From assembly GCF_016790145.1 (NCBI RefSeq), contig NZ_JAEUOI010000205.1:1-32318 (forward strand): a DNA stretch of 32,318 nucleotides, written 5' to 3'. Shown piece by piece: positions 8,280 to 17,739 of the stretch (the stretch's first letter is position 1; the number at the start of each line of letters is the position of its first letter). A program made the position numbers and the translations under genes. Below the pieces are notes generated by a model, which saw only the letters and a list, made by a program, of their open reading frames with translations, searched no databases and had not been told where the DNA came from. Origin of the DNA: Propionivibrio sp. GTDB taxonomy: Bacteria; Pseudomonadota; Gammaproteobacteria; Burkholderiales; Rhodocyclaceae.

Positions 8280-10349
8280 ATGCCGAATCAACTTCATTCC
8301 CCTGAGAACACTCAGTTTGTAAGCTTTGAAGGTAGCCCCTTCCGTCTGTACCAGCCATTTCTGCCCGCCGGTGATCAGCCGGAGGCGATTGCCAGACTGG
8401 TCGAAGGACTTGAAGACGGGTTGTCCTTTCAGACCCTGCTCGGGGTGACTGGTTCGGGAAAGACCTACACCATGGCCAACGTCATTGCCCGCACCGGGCG
8501 TCCGGCGCTGGTGCTGGCCCCGAACAAGACCCTGGCGGCACAGCTCTACTCTGAGTTTCGCGAGTTCTTCCCGGAAAATGCGGTCGAGTATTTCGTCTCC
8601 TATTATGACTATTACCAGCCTGAGGCCTACGTTCCGGCACGCGACCTGTTCATCGAGAAGGATTCGTCGATCAACGAGCACATAGAGCAGATGCGACTCT
8701 CGGCAACTAAAAGCCTGCTCGAACGCCGCGATTGCGTCATTGTCGCCACCGTCTCCTGCATTTACGGTATCGGTGACCGCGACGAGTATCACAAGATGAT
8801 TCTGACCATGCGCGTTGGCGACCGCATGGGACAGCGTGAGGTAATCAAGCGGCTGATCGAGATGCAGTACGAGCGCAACGAAATCGACTTCCACCGCGGC
8901 ACTTTCCGCGTACGTGGCGATATCATCGACGTTTTTCCCGCCGAACATGCCGAGCACGCCATACGGATCTCGCTTTTTGACGATGAGATTGAAGGCCTGC
9001 AACTGTTCGATCCGCTGACTGGACATCTGCAGAACAAACTCGCACGCTTTACCGTTTTCCCTTCATCGCATTACGTGACGCCGCGTGCAACCGTATTGCG
9101 CGCCATCGAAGCCATCAAGACCGAGTTGCGCGAGCGTATCGAGTTTTTCAACAAGGAGAACCGGCTGGTTGAAGCACTGCGTATCGAGCAGCGCACCCGC
9201 TTCGATCTGGAGATGCTCGATCAACTGGGCTTCTGCAAGGGTATCGAAAACTACTCGCGCTATTTGTCCGGGCGCCTGGCTGGCGATCCGCCGCCGACCC
9301 TGATCGATTATCTGTCTCCGGATGCGCTGATGTTCATCGACGAATCCCACGTCGCGATACCGCAAGTCGGCGCCATGTACAAGGGCGATCGATCGCGCAA
9401 GGAAAATCTGGTCAATTATGGATTTCGGCTACCGTCGGCACTGGACAACCGGCCGCTCAAGTTTGAGGAATATGAGGCCTTGTTGCGCCAGACCATTTTT
9501 GTTTCGGCGACGCCTTCCGACTACGAAAGAACCCACCAGGGACAGGTCGTCGAGCAACTCGTCCGCCCGACCGGGTTGATCGACCCGGAGATCATTGTTC
9601 GCCCGGCGGCGACGCAGGTTGATGATCTGCTGTCCGAAATCAGGTTACGGGTGGCGCAGGATGAGCGGATTCTGGTAACGACGCTGACCAAGCGAATGTC
9701 CGAGGAATTGACCGACTATCTTGGGGAAAACGGGGTTCGCGTGCGCTACCTGCATTCGGATATAGATACGGTTGAACGTGTTGAAATCATTCGCGATCTG
9801 CGCCTGGGTGAGTTTGATGTGCTGGTTGGCATCAATCTGTTGCGTGAAGGTCTTGATATTCCTGAAGTTTCGCTGGTTGCCATTCTCGACGCCGACAAGG
9901 AAGGTTTTTTGCGCTCCGAGCGCTCGCTGATTCAAACCATCGGTCGTGCGGCGCGCCATCTCAATGGTACGGCCATCCTTTACGCAGACCGCATAACTGA
10001 CTCGATGCGACGCGCCATTTCCGAAACCGAACGTCGACGAGAAAAACAGATTCGATATAATGCTAGCTACGGCATTACCCCGAAGGGGGTGGCCAAGCGT
10101 ATCAAGGATATCATCGACGGAGTCTATGATTCTGCCGGTGCTCAACGTGATCTCAAGGCGGCGCAACAGCAAGCCGGCTACAAGGCAATGAGCGGGACTC
10201 AACTGACGCGTGAATTCAAGCGACTGGAAAAGGAAATGATTGACTACGCCAGAAATCTGGAATTTGAAAAAGCGGCGGCAACGCGCGACCGCCTGTTTAG
10301 TATCAAGGAACAACTGTTTGGTGCTGCAACGCACGATAGCGGTTTTTGA
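8280..10349 (+). CDS. uvrB: Excinuclease ABC subunit UvrB
   Basis: A 689-residue UvrB, the damage-verifying helicase-like subunit of UvrABC nucleotide excision repair. UvrA2 loads it on damaged DNA, and it then recruits UvrC for incision. Walker A is GVTGSGKT at 55-62. The beta-hairpin that inserts between strands is seen as [13 protein letters not shown]. The DEAD-like box is DESH at 354-357. Helicase motifs V and VI appear as [14 protein letters not shown] and QTIGRAARH. The C-terminal UVR domain that contacts UvrC is present (residues about 648-680, [22 protein letters not shown]). Length is normal. ATG 8280 is the only start possible near the conserved N-terminus, because a TAG lies in frame 12 bases upstream. 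No Shine-Dalgarno sequence precedes it. The uvrA and uvrC genes are not in this window. Confidence 0.98.
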   Translation: MPNQLHSPENTQFVSFEGSPFRLYQPFLPAGDQPEAIARLVEGLEDGLSFQTLLGVTGSGKTYTMANVIARTGRPALVLAPNKTLAAQLYSEFREFFPENAVEYFVSYYDYYQPEAYVPARDLFIEKDSSINEHIEQMRLSATKSLLERRDCVIVATVSCIYGIGDRDEYHKMILTMRVGDRMGQREVIKRLIEMQYERNEIDFHRGTFRVRGDIIDVFPAEHAEHAIRISLFDDEIEGLQLFDPLTGHLQNKLARFTVFPSSHYVTPRATVLRAIEAIKTELRERIEFFNKENRLVEALRIEQRTRFDLEMLDQLGFCKGIENYSRYLSGRLAGDPPPTLIDYLSPDALMFIDESHVAIPQVGAMYKGDRSRKENLVNYGFRLPSALDNRPLKFEEYEALLRQTIFVSATPSDYERTHQGQVVEQLVRPTGLIDPEIIVRPAATQVDDLLSEIRLRVAQDERILVTTLTKRMSEELTDYLGENGVRVRYLHSDIDTVERVEIIRDLRLGEFDVLVGINLLREGLDIPEVSLVAILDADKEGFLRSERSLIQTIGRAARHLNGTAILYADRITDSMRRAISETERRREKQIRYNASYGITPKGVAKRIKDIIDGVYDSAGAQRDLKAAQQQAGYKAMSGTQLTREFKRLEKEMIDYARNLEFEKAAATRDRLFSIKEQLFGAATHDSGF

Positions 10350-10511
10350 ACGAATTCGACGCCAAGTTGTCACGTTTAATATAAATTCATCAGTCTGTGC
10401 TACATGTATTTAATTACGAATCGACAGTCAAGTGATTAAATGTGTGTTTATTCTGCTTGTTATGAGCTGCTTCTCGCACGGCCTCAAATGAACACTGTGG
10501 AGGGTGAGCGA

Positions 10512-11021
10512 ATGATTAGAGTTCTTTTTGTCTGCATGGGCAATATCTGCCGCTCGCCAACAGCCGAAGGTGTCTTTCGCCGGAAGTTGCAAGAGAAAAA
10601 ACTTGATGACAAGGTTGATGTTGCATCTGCGGGCACTCACGGATATCACGTCGGAGAAGCTCCGGATCAACGCACTCAGCGGGCAGCAGCCAGACGCGGC
10701 TATGATCTTTCCGGCATACGTGCGCGCAAAGTAGCACCACAGGATCTGGACTATTTTGATTTGATTCTGGCGATGGATCGTAACAGCCTTGAGGCACTGC
10801 ATAGGGTTTGTCCACCGGAACGCTCCGATCGTCTGGGCTTGTTCATGGACTATTCAAGCAATTTTGACGATGAAGAGGTACCTGATCCCTATTACGGATT
10901 GGGTCAGGGATTCGATCTGGTGCTTGATATGGTCGAAGATGCAACCCAGGGTCTGGTAGATTTGGTCAAGGAGCGATCTTCCTCGATGAGTGCAAAGGAT
11001 GCGAACACTAAATTGCGCTAG
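10512..11021 (+). CDS. Low-molecular-weight protein tyrosine phosphatase
   Basis: A 169-residue LMW-PTP that hydrolyses phosphotyrosine (or arsenate, in related ArsC-type members). The phosphate-binding loop is C8-MGNIC-R14-S, matching C-x5-R-S. The general acid is in the DPYYG motif (D125), typical of true phosphatases rather than arsenate reductases. The frame stays open to an upstream ATG at 10440, but ATG 10512 is chosen because the family begins right there (MIRVLFVCMGN) and a strong GGAGGG site lies 7 bases before it. In many bacteria this enzyme pairs with a tyrosine kinase controlling exopolysaccharide, but no such genes are nearby. It ends just before a shared terminator with rne. 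Confidence 0.95.
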   Translation: MIRVLFVCMGNICRSPTAEGVFRRKLQEKKLDDKVDVASAGTHGYHVGEAPDQRTQRAAARRGYDLSGIRARKVAPQDLDYFDLILAMDRNSLEALHRVCPPERSDRLGLFMDYSSNFDDEEVPDPYYGLGQGFDLVLDMVEDATQGLVDLVKERSSSMSAKDANTKLR

Positions 11022-11046
11022 AAAATTCAGGAATCAGAATAAACAA

Positions 11047-11069
11047 ACGGGGCGCTAAATGCGCCCCGT
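11047..11069. terminator. Bidirectional terminator between phosphatase gene and rne
   Basis: A perfect GC-rich 9-bp stem (ACGGGGCGC with GCGCCCCGT) closes a 5-base loop. Flanking AACAA and TTGTT can lengthen it. It sits between two convergent genes, about 25 bases past the phosphatase stop and 40 bases past the rne stop. The U-tracts are imperfect on both sides. Confidence 0.8.
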
Positions 11070-11110
11070 TGCTTGTTCTACCAAACCACCTGTCGGTGAT
11101 TCCTACCAAC

Positions 11111-13789
11111 TTATCTGCTTGTTTCTACCATTTCGAGGGGCTCATTAGTCGCTACGACAGCCGCCGGGCGCTTGCGACGAGGGACTGTTTCAATCACCGC
11201 CACTTCCGGTTGCCACGATTTGACCTTGTCGCTGCTCGTTTCAACCATGACCAAACCGCTTGTCTGAAGTGCACTTTCGACGTCGATTAATGGTTCCATG
11301 GCATCCAGGGTCGGGGACTCAATGGTAGCGGGTTCGAATGCACTTGCCGCATCAAGCTCAACCGGTTTCAACACTTCAATAACATGCGGTGCAGAAACAG
11401 ATTCCAGGGTAGCGGTCTCAAGCTCGCTGGCAACCTCAATGATTGTCACCGGGGCTTCGGCTGGCTCGGGCGTCAGCATGGGTAACGGGTTTGCCGTCTC
11501 CAGGGCTTCAGGCAAGGCAACGGGCGCCATTTCGGCCACTGTAACTAGTGCAAGCGGCACAACAGTGGCCTCAGTCTTGGAATCAAGCGACGGTGAAGTC
11601 ACGTGTCCAATGACCGACTCGTCAACCGCACCAACTGGGAATAAAGCTTCAGTCGCGTTGGCTTCGGCAGGATTCTCGCTCCGTTCGCCACGATCACGTC
11701 GACCGCCGCGACGACCACGGCGGCGGGTTCCGGTGCCATCTGAAGCCACTTTATCTGATGTTTCAACATTGGCGGGAATACCGCTTCTGTCTTCAGAAAG
11801 CGGAGCGATCATCGCCTGATCCTTACGTTCAGGACGTGGTTCACCCCGTTGGCGACGTGGCTCTCGCGCTTCCTTGGGCTCGCGCGTCTTCTGATTTTCA
11901 TCACGTGCAGAAGTTTGTGCCGGGCGCGACTCGCGGGTTGGCTCACGATTGGCGCGTGACTCACGTCCCTCGCCTTCTTCGTCGCGTCGATTGTTACGTC
12001 CGCCACGTCGCCCGTCGCGCTGCCCATCCCGTTGCGTGCTGTTCCGAGGTTTTTTTGCCGGCGTTGGCGACGGTGCAGGCTCAGTTTTACTACTGAACCA
12101 AGCAAGAATCCTGGCAATAAAACCGATTGCCGGTTTTTCCTCAGCACCTTTGGCTTTCTCGGTAACGATAGGGGCGGGCTCACTTGTCGTGATGCCCTTG
12201 ATTGCTGCTTCCTGACGCGGCGATTTGACTTCACCCGCGATAGACGCTTGCTTGGTAGCTTCTTCGGAGGGTACATCAACCATCTTGTAAGAGGGTTGCT
12301 GAATTTCGTCCTGATTCAATTCGTCATGACGCAGACGAATAATGCTGTGCTGAGGCGTTTCCAGATGAACATTTGGGATCAGCAATATGCTGACCTTGTG
12401 ACGCAATTCGATGGCCTGGATATCCGTGCGTTTCTCGTTGAGCAGAAAGGTAGCGACATCAACGGGCACCTGTGAATGTACGGTAGCGGTGTTGTCTTTC
12501 ATCGCCTCTTCTTCGAGGATACGCAGAATGTGCAGCGCGGCCGATTCTGCGCTGCGAATATGTCCGGTGCCGGAACAGCGTGGACAGGGGATATAACTGG
12601 TTTCAGCAAGCGCCGGGCGCAGTCGTTGACGCGACAGTTCCATCAAGCCGAAACGGCTGATTTTTCCTGTCTGTACACGCGCACGATCAAGTCGCAGGCC
12701 ATCACGCAGACGGTTTTCAACTTCACGCTGATTGCGCTGACTCTCCATGTCGATGAAGTCGATGATGATCAGCCCACCCAGATCGCGAAGGCGTAACTGA
12801 CGAGCGACTTCTTCTGCGGCTTCGAGGTTGGTCTTGTAGGCCGTTTCCTCAATATCTGCACCACGTGTCGAGCGGCCGGAGTTGACGTCAACCGAAACCA
12901 GAGCCTCGGTGTGGTCGATAACAATGGCACCACCCGAGGGCAGGATAACCTGACGGGAGTACGCCGACTCGATCTGGTGCTCGATCTGGAAGCGCGAAAA
13001 GAGCGGTACGTCATCACGATAGCGTTTGATGCGGTTGACTGTCCCGGGCATGACATGAGCCATGAATTGGCGTGCCTGCTCATAAACATCGTCGGTATCG
13101 ATCAGTATTTCGCCGATATCAGGCTGAAAATAGTCACGAATGGCGCGAATGACCAGACTGCCTTCCTGATAAATCAGGAAAGCGCCTTTTTGCTGGTTGG
13201 CCGCGCCATCAATCGCTTTCCACAACTGCATCAGGTAGTTGAGATCCCACTGCAGCTCTTCGGCATTGCGACCGATGGCGGCCGTGCGGGCGATCAGACT
13301 CATGCCTTGCGGCACTTGCAATTGATCCATCACATCACGCAGCTCGGCGCGATCGTCTCCCTCGACACGGCGGGAAACACCACCCCCCCTGGGGTTGTTT
13401 GGCATCAGCACGAGGTAACGTCCAGCCAGACTGACAAAAGTCGTCAGCGCGGCGCCCTTGTTTCCACGCTCGTCTTTATCGACCTGGACGATCAGTTCCT
13501 GGCCTTCGCGCAGTGCTTCCTTGATGGTCGCGCGACTGGCCTCGACGCCCGGCTGGAAATAGGTCCGGGAGATCTCCTTGAACGGAAGAAAACCGTGCCG
13601 TTCAGAACCGTAATCGACAAACGCCGCTTCGAGACTGGGTTCTATACGTGTGATGACAGCCTTGTAAATATTGCTCTTTTTTTGTTCCTTGGCGGCCGAT
13701 TCAATGTCGAGATCAACAAGTTTCTGACCATCAACAATGGCGACACGGAGTTCTTCGGCTTGTGTCGCATTAAAAAGCATGCGTTTCAT
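11111..13789 (-). CDS. rne: Ribonuclease E
   Basis: An 892-residue RNase E, the endonuclease that starts mRNA decay and processes rRNA and tRNA precursors. The N-terminal catalytic half has the S1 RNA-binding domain (residues about 35-118, SNIYKAVITRIEPSLEAAF). It has the two metal-binding catalytic aspartates D301 (VDVNSGRST) and D344 (IIIDFIDM), and the zinc-link CPRC at 402-405, which joins subunits. From about residue 500 on, the protein is disordered. It has Arg-rich blocks (RRGGRNNRR, RRGRRGGRRDRGER) that would bind RNA and degradosome partners, then an acidic, Ala/Glu/Val-rich tail. The frame is open to ATG 13888, but ATG 13789 (MKRMLFNATQAEELRV) is the family's start and has GGGAG 8 bases upstream. 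It is divergent from rluC, a common arrangement. RNase E typically autoregulates through its long leader. Confidence 0.97.
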   Translation of the reverse strand: MKRMLFNATQAEELRVAIVDGQKLVDLDIESAAKEQKKSNIYKAVITRIEPSLEAAFVDYGSERHGFLPFKEISRTYFQPGVEASRATIKEALREGQELIVQVDKDERGNKGAALTTFVSLAGRYLVLMPNNPRGGGVSRRVEGDDRAELRDVMDQLQVPQGMSLIARTAAIGRNAEELQWDLNYLMQLWKAIDGAANQQKGAFLIYQEGSLVIRAIRDYFQPDIGEILIDTDDVYEQARQFMAHVMPGTVNRIKRYRDDVPLFSRFQIEHQIESAYSRQVILPSGGAIVIDHTEALVSVDVNSGRSTRGADIEETAYKTNLEAAEEVARQLRLRDLGGLIIIDFIDMESQRNQREVENRLRDGLRLDRARVQTGKISRFGLMELSRQRLRPALAETSYIPCPRCSGTGHIRSAESAALHILRILEEEAMKDNTATVHSQVPVDVATFLLNEKRTDIQAIELRHKVSILLIPNVHLETPQHSIIRLRHDELNQDEIQQPSYKMVDVPSEEATKQASIAGEVKSPRQEAAIKGITTSEPAPIVTEKAKGAEEKPAIGFIARILAWFSSKTEPAPSPTPAKKPRNSTQRDGQRDGRRGGRNNRRDEEGEGRESRANREPTRESRPAQTSARDENQKTREPKEAREPRRQRGEPRPERKDQAMIAPLSEDRSGIPANVETSDKVASDGTGTRRRGRRGGRRDRGERSENPAEANATEALFPVGAVDESVIGHVTSPSLDSKTEATVVPLALVTVAEMAPVALPEALETANPLPMLTPEPAEAPVTIIEVASELETATLESVSAPHVIEVLKPVELDAASAFEPATIESPTLDAMEPLIDVESALQTSGLVMVETSSDKVKSWQPEVAVIETVPRRKRPAAVVATNEPLEMVETSR

Positions 13790-14190
13790 AAAATGGGCTC
13801 CCACGCGCAAATACGGGGGGAGCGCCTTGTGCAGGCAGCGATGGATTAGTTGTGGGTGGGACGCTTCATGGGCTTTCCGGTATGGCAACTAATAAGCATG
13901 TCTCGCTGAATTTATTCTTGTTCAAACCCTGAAAAATCAAGGCTCACGAATCTGCTTGGGGCGATCCGAACGTGCTAGGCGCGCGCAAATCTAGTAGTAT
14001 CGCTACTTGTGGTGAGCGTACTTAACCAGTTGATTCGCGCTGTTTGATCTTGCACAGGTTGGTGCAAGCGAGGCGGCTGATGCCTGCCGGAAAGTGCGTC
14101 GCAAATACAAATGAATCGGCGCCGCTCGACGGTCTAACGGCTCAGCGCCTCTTTCAATCGAAGACGCAAACCAGGATCAGTATATTCAAT
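13790..14190. promoter_or_regulatory. Divergent rne-rluC intergenic region (400 bp)
   Basis: This spacer must hold the promoters of both rne (minus) and rluC (plus). On the minus strand a weak candidate is TTGATT followed, about 17-18 bases later, by an AATAAA-like -10 (near rc 13910-13945). It would give rne a leader of roughly 110 bases or more, consistent with the known leader-based autoregulation of rne in E. coli. I could not find a convincing rluC promoter. Open frames running into the region from both genes lack ribosome binding sites and family similarity, so I read them as non-coding. Confidence 0.4.
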
Positions 14191-15183
14191 ATGGCCGAAG
14201 TAAGCAAAAGTTCTGTTACACAGGCCACAATCAGCGAAGACGAACAGGGGCAACGCCTCGATAATTTCCTGTTGAAGATCTGCAAGGGTGTGCCGAAAAG
14301 CCATATCTATCGTATTGTTCGCAGCGGTGAAATCCGGGTAAACAGCAAGCGGGCAGGGGTCTCCTATCGTCTTCAGCATGGGGATATCCTGCGTATACCA
14401 CCTATTCGTATTGCCCGTCGAGAGGAAGAAATCGTCGCCGGCGCAGAGATCAAGGTCGCACTGCCGATCGTCTATGAAGACGAAGCCTTGCTGGTCGTGG
14501 ACAAGCCCTCAGGGATAGCCGTGCATGGGGGTAGCGGCGTCAGTTTTGGTGTCATTGAGGCACTACGGCGACAGCGGCCACAAGCGCACTTCCTTGAACT
14601 GGCGCATCGGCTTGACCGCGAAACCTCGGGAATTCTGCTGGTTGGCAAGAAACGTTCGGCATTGACGGCACTGCACGACATGTTTCGTGAAGGGGGGCTG
14701 GCAGGCCGTGGGCGTGGCGTCGACAAGCGCTATCTGGTCCTGGTCAAGGGACGCTGGATGGATCAGGTGCGTAATGTGAAGCTGCCACTGCTCAAGTATT
14801 TGCTGGACTCAGGTGAACGGCGTGTCAGGGTTTCCGAAGAAGGCAAAACATCGCACACTGTCTTTCGTCTGGTCGCCCGCTGGGAACACTTCAGTTTGCT
14901 GGAAGCCGAACTCAAATCCGGTCGCACGCACCAGATTCGCGTCCATCTGGCGCATCTCGGTTTCCCGATTGCCGGTGACGAAAAATATGGGGATTTCACT
15001 CTTAACAAGTCACTGCCGAAAGCTGGGCTCAAACGCATGTTCCTGCACGCCTGGAAAATGCAGTTAACGCATCCGATCAGCGGGATAGAGATGGCGCTTG
15101 AAGCAGCGATGCCAGCAGCCCTTGAATCTTTCCTGAAACTACTTTCTACAATAGAAACACAGGATTATGGGCAAAAGATTTGA
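14191..15183 (+). CDS. rluC: 23S rRNA pseudouridine synthase RluC
   Basis: A 330-residue RluC/RluD-family pseudouridine synthase. RluC makes pseudouridine at positions 955, 2504 and 2580 of 23S rRNA in E. coli. An S4 RNA-binding domain lies at about residues 20-80 (GQRLDNFLLK, VPKSHIYRIVRSGEIRVNSKR). The catalytic motif HRLDRETSGILL carries the nucleophilic D142. The LKSGRTHQIRVHLAHLGFPIAGD signature follows. The frame is open back to 14044, but ATG 14191 (MAEVSKSSVT) fits the family length (about 320), and the upstream part shows no similarity. The ribosome binding site is weak (AGGA about 13 bases away). It overlaps the next gene by 17 bases, which suggests translational coupling. Confidence 0.93.
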   Translation: MAEVSKSSVTQATISEDEQGQRLDNFLLKICKGVPKSHIYRIVRSGEIRVNSKRAGVSYRLQHGDILRIPPIRIARREEEIVAGAEIKVALPIVYEDEALLVVDKPSGIAVHGGSGVSFGVIEALRRQRPQAHFLELAHRLDRETSGILLVGKKRSALTALHDMFREGGLAGRGRGVDKRYLVLVKGRWMDQVRNVKLPLLKYLLDSGERRVRVSEEGKTSHTVFRLVARWEHFSLLEAELKSGRTHQIRVHLAHLGFPIAGDEKYGDFTLNKSLPKAGLKRMFLHAWKMQLTHPISGIEMALEAAMPAALESFLKLLSTIETQDYGQKI

Positions 15184-15823
15184 TCTTCTGGTTTTTGACT
15201 GGGACGGCACCCTTCTCGATTCAACCGGGGCTATCGTCGATGCGGTCAAGGCGTCATGTCGCGATCTAGGCCTGCCCGAACCGCCAGACGCACATGCACG
15301 CCAGGCTATTGGTCTTGGACTGGCTGACGCCTTGCGTCATTCGGTGCCGCATCTTGCCGAAGAGAGGTTTCCTGAAATTGTTGAGCGCTACAGGCACCAC
15401 TACCTTTCGCGTGACCATGAGCTGCATTTGTTTGACGGTGCCACGGAAATGATCGCTGAACTCCATTCAGCAGGTTTCCTACTGGCGGTGGCGACCGGGA
15501 AAAGTCGTATGGGACTCGATCGATCCATGTCACATTGCGGTCTAGAGCTTTATTTTTCAGCAACGCGCTGTGCTGACGAGTGTTATTCCAAACCGCATCC
15601 GCAGATGCTGGACGAGTTGATGGCAGAATTCGGTGTGCCGCCGGAACGGACGCTCATGATCGGCGATACAACTCACGATTTGCAGATGGCAATCAATGCG
15701 GGAGTGGCCGGTTTGGCTGTCACCTATGGGGCGCACCCGGCCAGAGCGCTTGATGCCTTGAGTCCGCTGGCCCGATTGCCCGACATCGATGAGTTGGCAG
15801 GATGGCTAAGGACGCATGCCTGA
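15167..15823 (+). CDS. HAD-superfamily hydrolase (phosphoglycolate phosphatase-like)
   Basis: A 218-residue HAD hydrolase of subfamily IA. Motif I is FDWDGTLLD, with nucleophile D11 and acid/base D13. Motif II is the threonine in AVATGKSR, motif III the lysine in YSKPHPQML, and motif IV GDTTHDLQMA. The helical cap sits between motifs I and II, as in Gph and PgmB. It likely removes phosphate from a small metabolite such as 2-phosphoglycolate, but the substrate cannot be read from sequence. It starts inside the end of rluC (17-base overlap) with ATG 15167, a pairing I recall from other betaproteobacteria. A weak CACAT/ATGTG hairpin lies just past its stop. Confidence 0.93.
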   Translation: MGKRFDLLVFDWDGTLLDSTGAIVDAVKASCRDLGLPEPPDAHARQAIGLGLADALRHSVPHLAEERFPEIVERYRHHYLSRDHELHLFDGATEMIAELHSAGFLLAVATGKSRMGLDRSMSHCGLELYFSATRCADECYSKPHPQMLDELMAEFGVPPERTLMIGDTTHDLQMAINAGVAGLAVTYGAHPARALDALSPLARLPDIDELAGWLRTHA

Positions 15824-16030
15824 ACCACATTTCAGATGTGTTAATTGGCCGCTTAGAGCGCTGGAAGATAATGATTCCAAGCTATACTTAGCCAGCGCGA
15901 CAAATGGAGTTTGGTAATTCACACTTGATGTCCATTGGCTTGACCAACGTTGTCCCTGGAAATAATCGATGCCGCTATCTGTTGATGAGTATGATGGCGC
16001 TGTTTAGTACACTCCAATTGAGAATATATC

Positions 16031-16984
16031 GTGGAAATACCTGGTAACGACCCGCAATGGGAACGACAACTGCTGGAGAAGATTGCATTTGCTTCACTAA
16101 AGGAGCAAAGGGCCAAACGTCGTTGGGGGATTTTTTTCAAGCTTGCCATCCTGACCTACCTGATTGCCGTACTGGTTCTGGTTGTTGATTGGGGGGGCTC
16201 CGAAAAGCTCGTTGACGGAAAGCACACGGCACTGATCAATTTGCGCGGCACGATTGAAACTACCGGAGAAGCCAGTGCGGATAAAATCAATGGTGCATTG
16301 CAGTCTGCTTTTGAAGACAAGGGAACGGCCGGCATCATCATCCGGATCAACAGTCCGGGTGGCAGTCCGGTACAAGCCGGAATAGTCAATGACGAAATCC
16401 GCCGCCTGCGTACCAAGCATCCGGAGATTCCGCTCTATGTCGTGGTTGAGGATTTGTGTGCTTCAGGTGGGTATTACATTGCTGCTGCCGCTGACAAGAT
16501 ATTTGTCGACAAAGCCAGTATCGTCGGTTCCATCGGTGTGTTGATGGAAGGATTTGGATTTACCGGCACCATGGAGAAACTGGGTGTTGAGCGACGTCTG
16601 CTGACGGCGGGAATAAACAAGGGATTTCTCGACCCCTTCTCACCCCAGGATGATAAGCAGAAAGAACACGCCCAGGTCTTGCTAGGTGAAATTCACAGAC
16701 AGTTCATTGAGGTTGTTCGTCAGGGGCGGGGAAAACGTCTCAAGGAGACCCCCGACATGTTCTCGGGTTTGATGTGGACCGGTAGCCAAAGCATTCAGTT
16801 GGGTTTGGCCGATGATTTCGGAACTGTCGATTCTGTAGCGAGAGATTTGATCAAGGCCGAAAACATTCTCGACTACTCGCTCAAAGAGAACATCGCAGAA
16901 CGTTTTGCCAAACGATTCGGAGCAGAAATGGGGCAAAGCATGGCCTTCCGCTTGTTTGGGAGCGATCGGGCAACGCTTCGCTAA
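16031..16984 (+). CDS. sppA: Signal peptide peptidase SppA-type protease
   Basis: A 317-residue membrane-bound serine protease of the S49 family (short, 36K type). It degrades leftover signal peptides or other membrane peptides. A cytoplasmic N-terminus of about 30 residues leads into one membrane helix (residues about 36-55, FKLAILTYLIAVLVLVV), placing the catalytic domain in the periplasm. The catalytic dyad is S145 in CASGGYY and K197 in TAGINKGFLDPF. The INSPGGSP substrate-groove loop is also present. The start is GTG 16031. A TGA lies in frame 12 bases upstream, so no longer protein is possible. The ribosome binding site is weak. It ends 11 bases before the convergent methyltransferase gene. 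Confidence 0.95.
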   Translation: MEIPGNDPQWERQLLEKIAFASLKEQRAKRRWGIFFKLAILTYLIAVLVLVVDWGGSEKLVDGKHTALINLRGTIETTGEASADKINGALQSAFEDKGTAGIIIRINSPGGSPVQAGIVNDEIRRLRTKHPEIPLYVVVEDLCASGGYYIAAAADKIFVDKASIVGSIGVLMEGFGFTGTMEKLGVERRLLTAGINKGFLDPFSPQDDKQKEHAQVLLGEIHRQFIEVVRQGRGKRLKETPDMFSGLMWTGSQSIQLGLADDFGTVDSVARDLIKAENILDYSLKENIAERFAKRFGAEMGQSMAFRLFGSDRATLR

Positions 16985-16995
16985 AGTTCAATCAG

Positions 16996-17706
16996 TCAGG
17001 CCTGAAGCAAGAAGACCGTCGGCTGGCGGTCAATGCTCGGCAAACCCTGACGACGCCATCCGGCTGTAGTGCGTGTCACGATGCTCTCGCTATCCAGCGT
17101 GAGATCGGTCGCTACGCAGATTTTCGTATTCGGAGCGCAGGCATGGATCAACGTTTCGAGCATCTGCTTGTTGCGGTAGGGCGTTTCAATGAAAATCTGC
17201 GTCCTTTTTTCCAGCAGTGAATCCTTTTCCAGTTCCCTTAGTCTTTTTTGCCTTAGCTCGTTTTTTACCGGAAGGTAGCCATGAAAGGCGAAGTTCTGGC
17301 CGGACAGACCGGAACCCATCAAGGCGAGGAGAATCGACGATGGACCGACCATCGGAAGAACCTGGATGCCCTCGTCGTGCGCCAGCGCGACCAGATTGGC
17401 ACCGGGGTCTGCTACGGCAGGGCAACCCGCCTCGGAAATCAGTCCGGCGTCGATCCCGGCAAGTAGCGGTGCCAGCAATTCGCTGAGTTCGCACGGTGAT
17501 GTATGTTCGTTCAGTTCACGAATCTCGATTTGTTGTAGCGGCGTATCGGAAGGGAGTGACTTGAGGAAAGCTCGTGCCGACTTCGCGTTCTCAGCAATGA
17601 AATGCTTAAGGTGTCTGGCGCGATCACGTACCGGCTGTGGCAGGGTGGCATCAACCGGAGTCTGACCGAGAGGAACCGGGATCAAATAGAGTTTTCCTTT
17701 GCTCAT
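16996..17706 (-). CDS. Tetrapyrrole-methylase-family SAM-dependent methyltransferase (RsmI-like paralogue)
   Basis: A 236-residue protein of the fold shared by RsmI (16S rRNA C1402 2'-O-methyltransferase) and CbiF-type methylases. Recognisable parts are GKLYLIPVPLGQ at the N-terminus (RsmI has a YVVATPIGN-like motif), LISEAGCPAVADPGANLV (RsmI has SDAGTPLISDPG), and VLPMVGPSSILLALMGSGL, which forms part of the SAM site. It lacks the AAEDTRHTRKLL-like segment and the C-terminal extension of true RsmI. That makes it a paralogue with an unproven substrate. Whether it acts on rRNA is inference. ATG 17706 begins the conserved N-terminus. It runs in the same direction as maf, 33 bases downstream of it, so the two are probably cotranscribed. 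Confidence 0.88.
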   Translation of the reverse strand: MSKGKLYLIPVPLGQTPVDATLPQPVRDRARHLKHFIAENAKSARAFLKSLPSDTPLQQIEIRELNEHTSPCELSELLAPLLAGIDAGLISEAGCPAVADPGANLVALAHDEGIQVLPMVGPSSILLALMGSGLSGQNFAFHGYLPVKNELRQKRLRELEKDSLLEKRTQIFIETPYRNKQMLETLIHACAPNTKICVATDLTLDSESIVTRTTAGWRRQGLPSIDRQPTVFLLQA

Positions 17707-17739
17707 ACATTGCTTTAAATATACTAATTAACCATATGA

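Noticed and set aside
8202..9026. 274-codon minus-strand frame opposite uvrB
   Set aside because: Antisense shadow of a highly conserved gene. Its composition follows uvrB codon use.
12911..13849. 312-codon plus-strand frame opposite rne
   Set aside because: It lies antisense to the conserved catalytic half of RNase E and has no family similarity of its own.
15830..15905. Inverted repeat GCGCTGG/CCAGCGC between the HAD gene and sppA
   Set aside because: The loop is long and no U-tract follows, so it is neither a terminator nor a clear operator.
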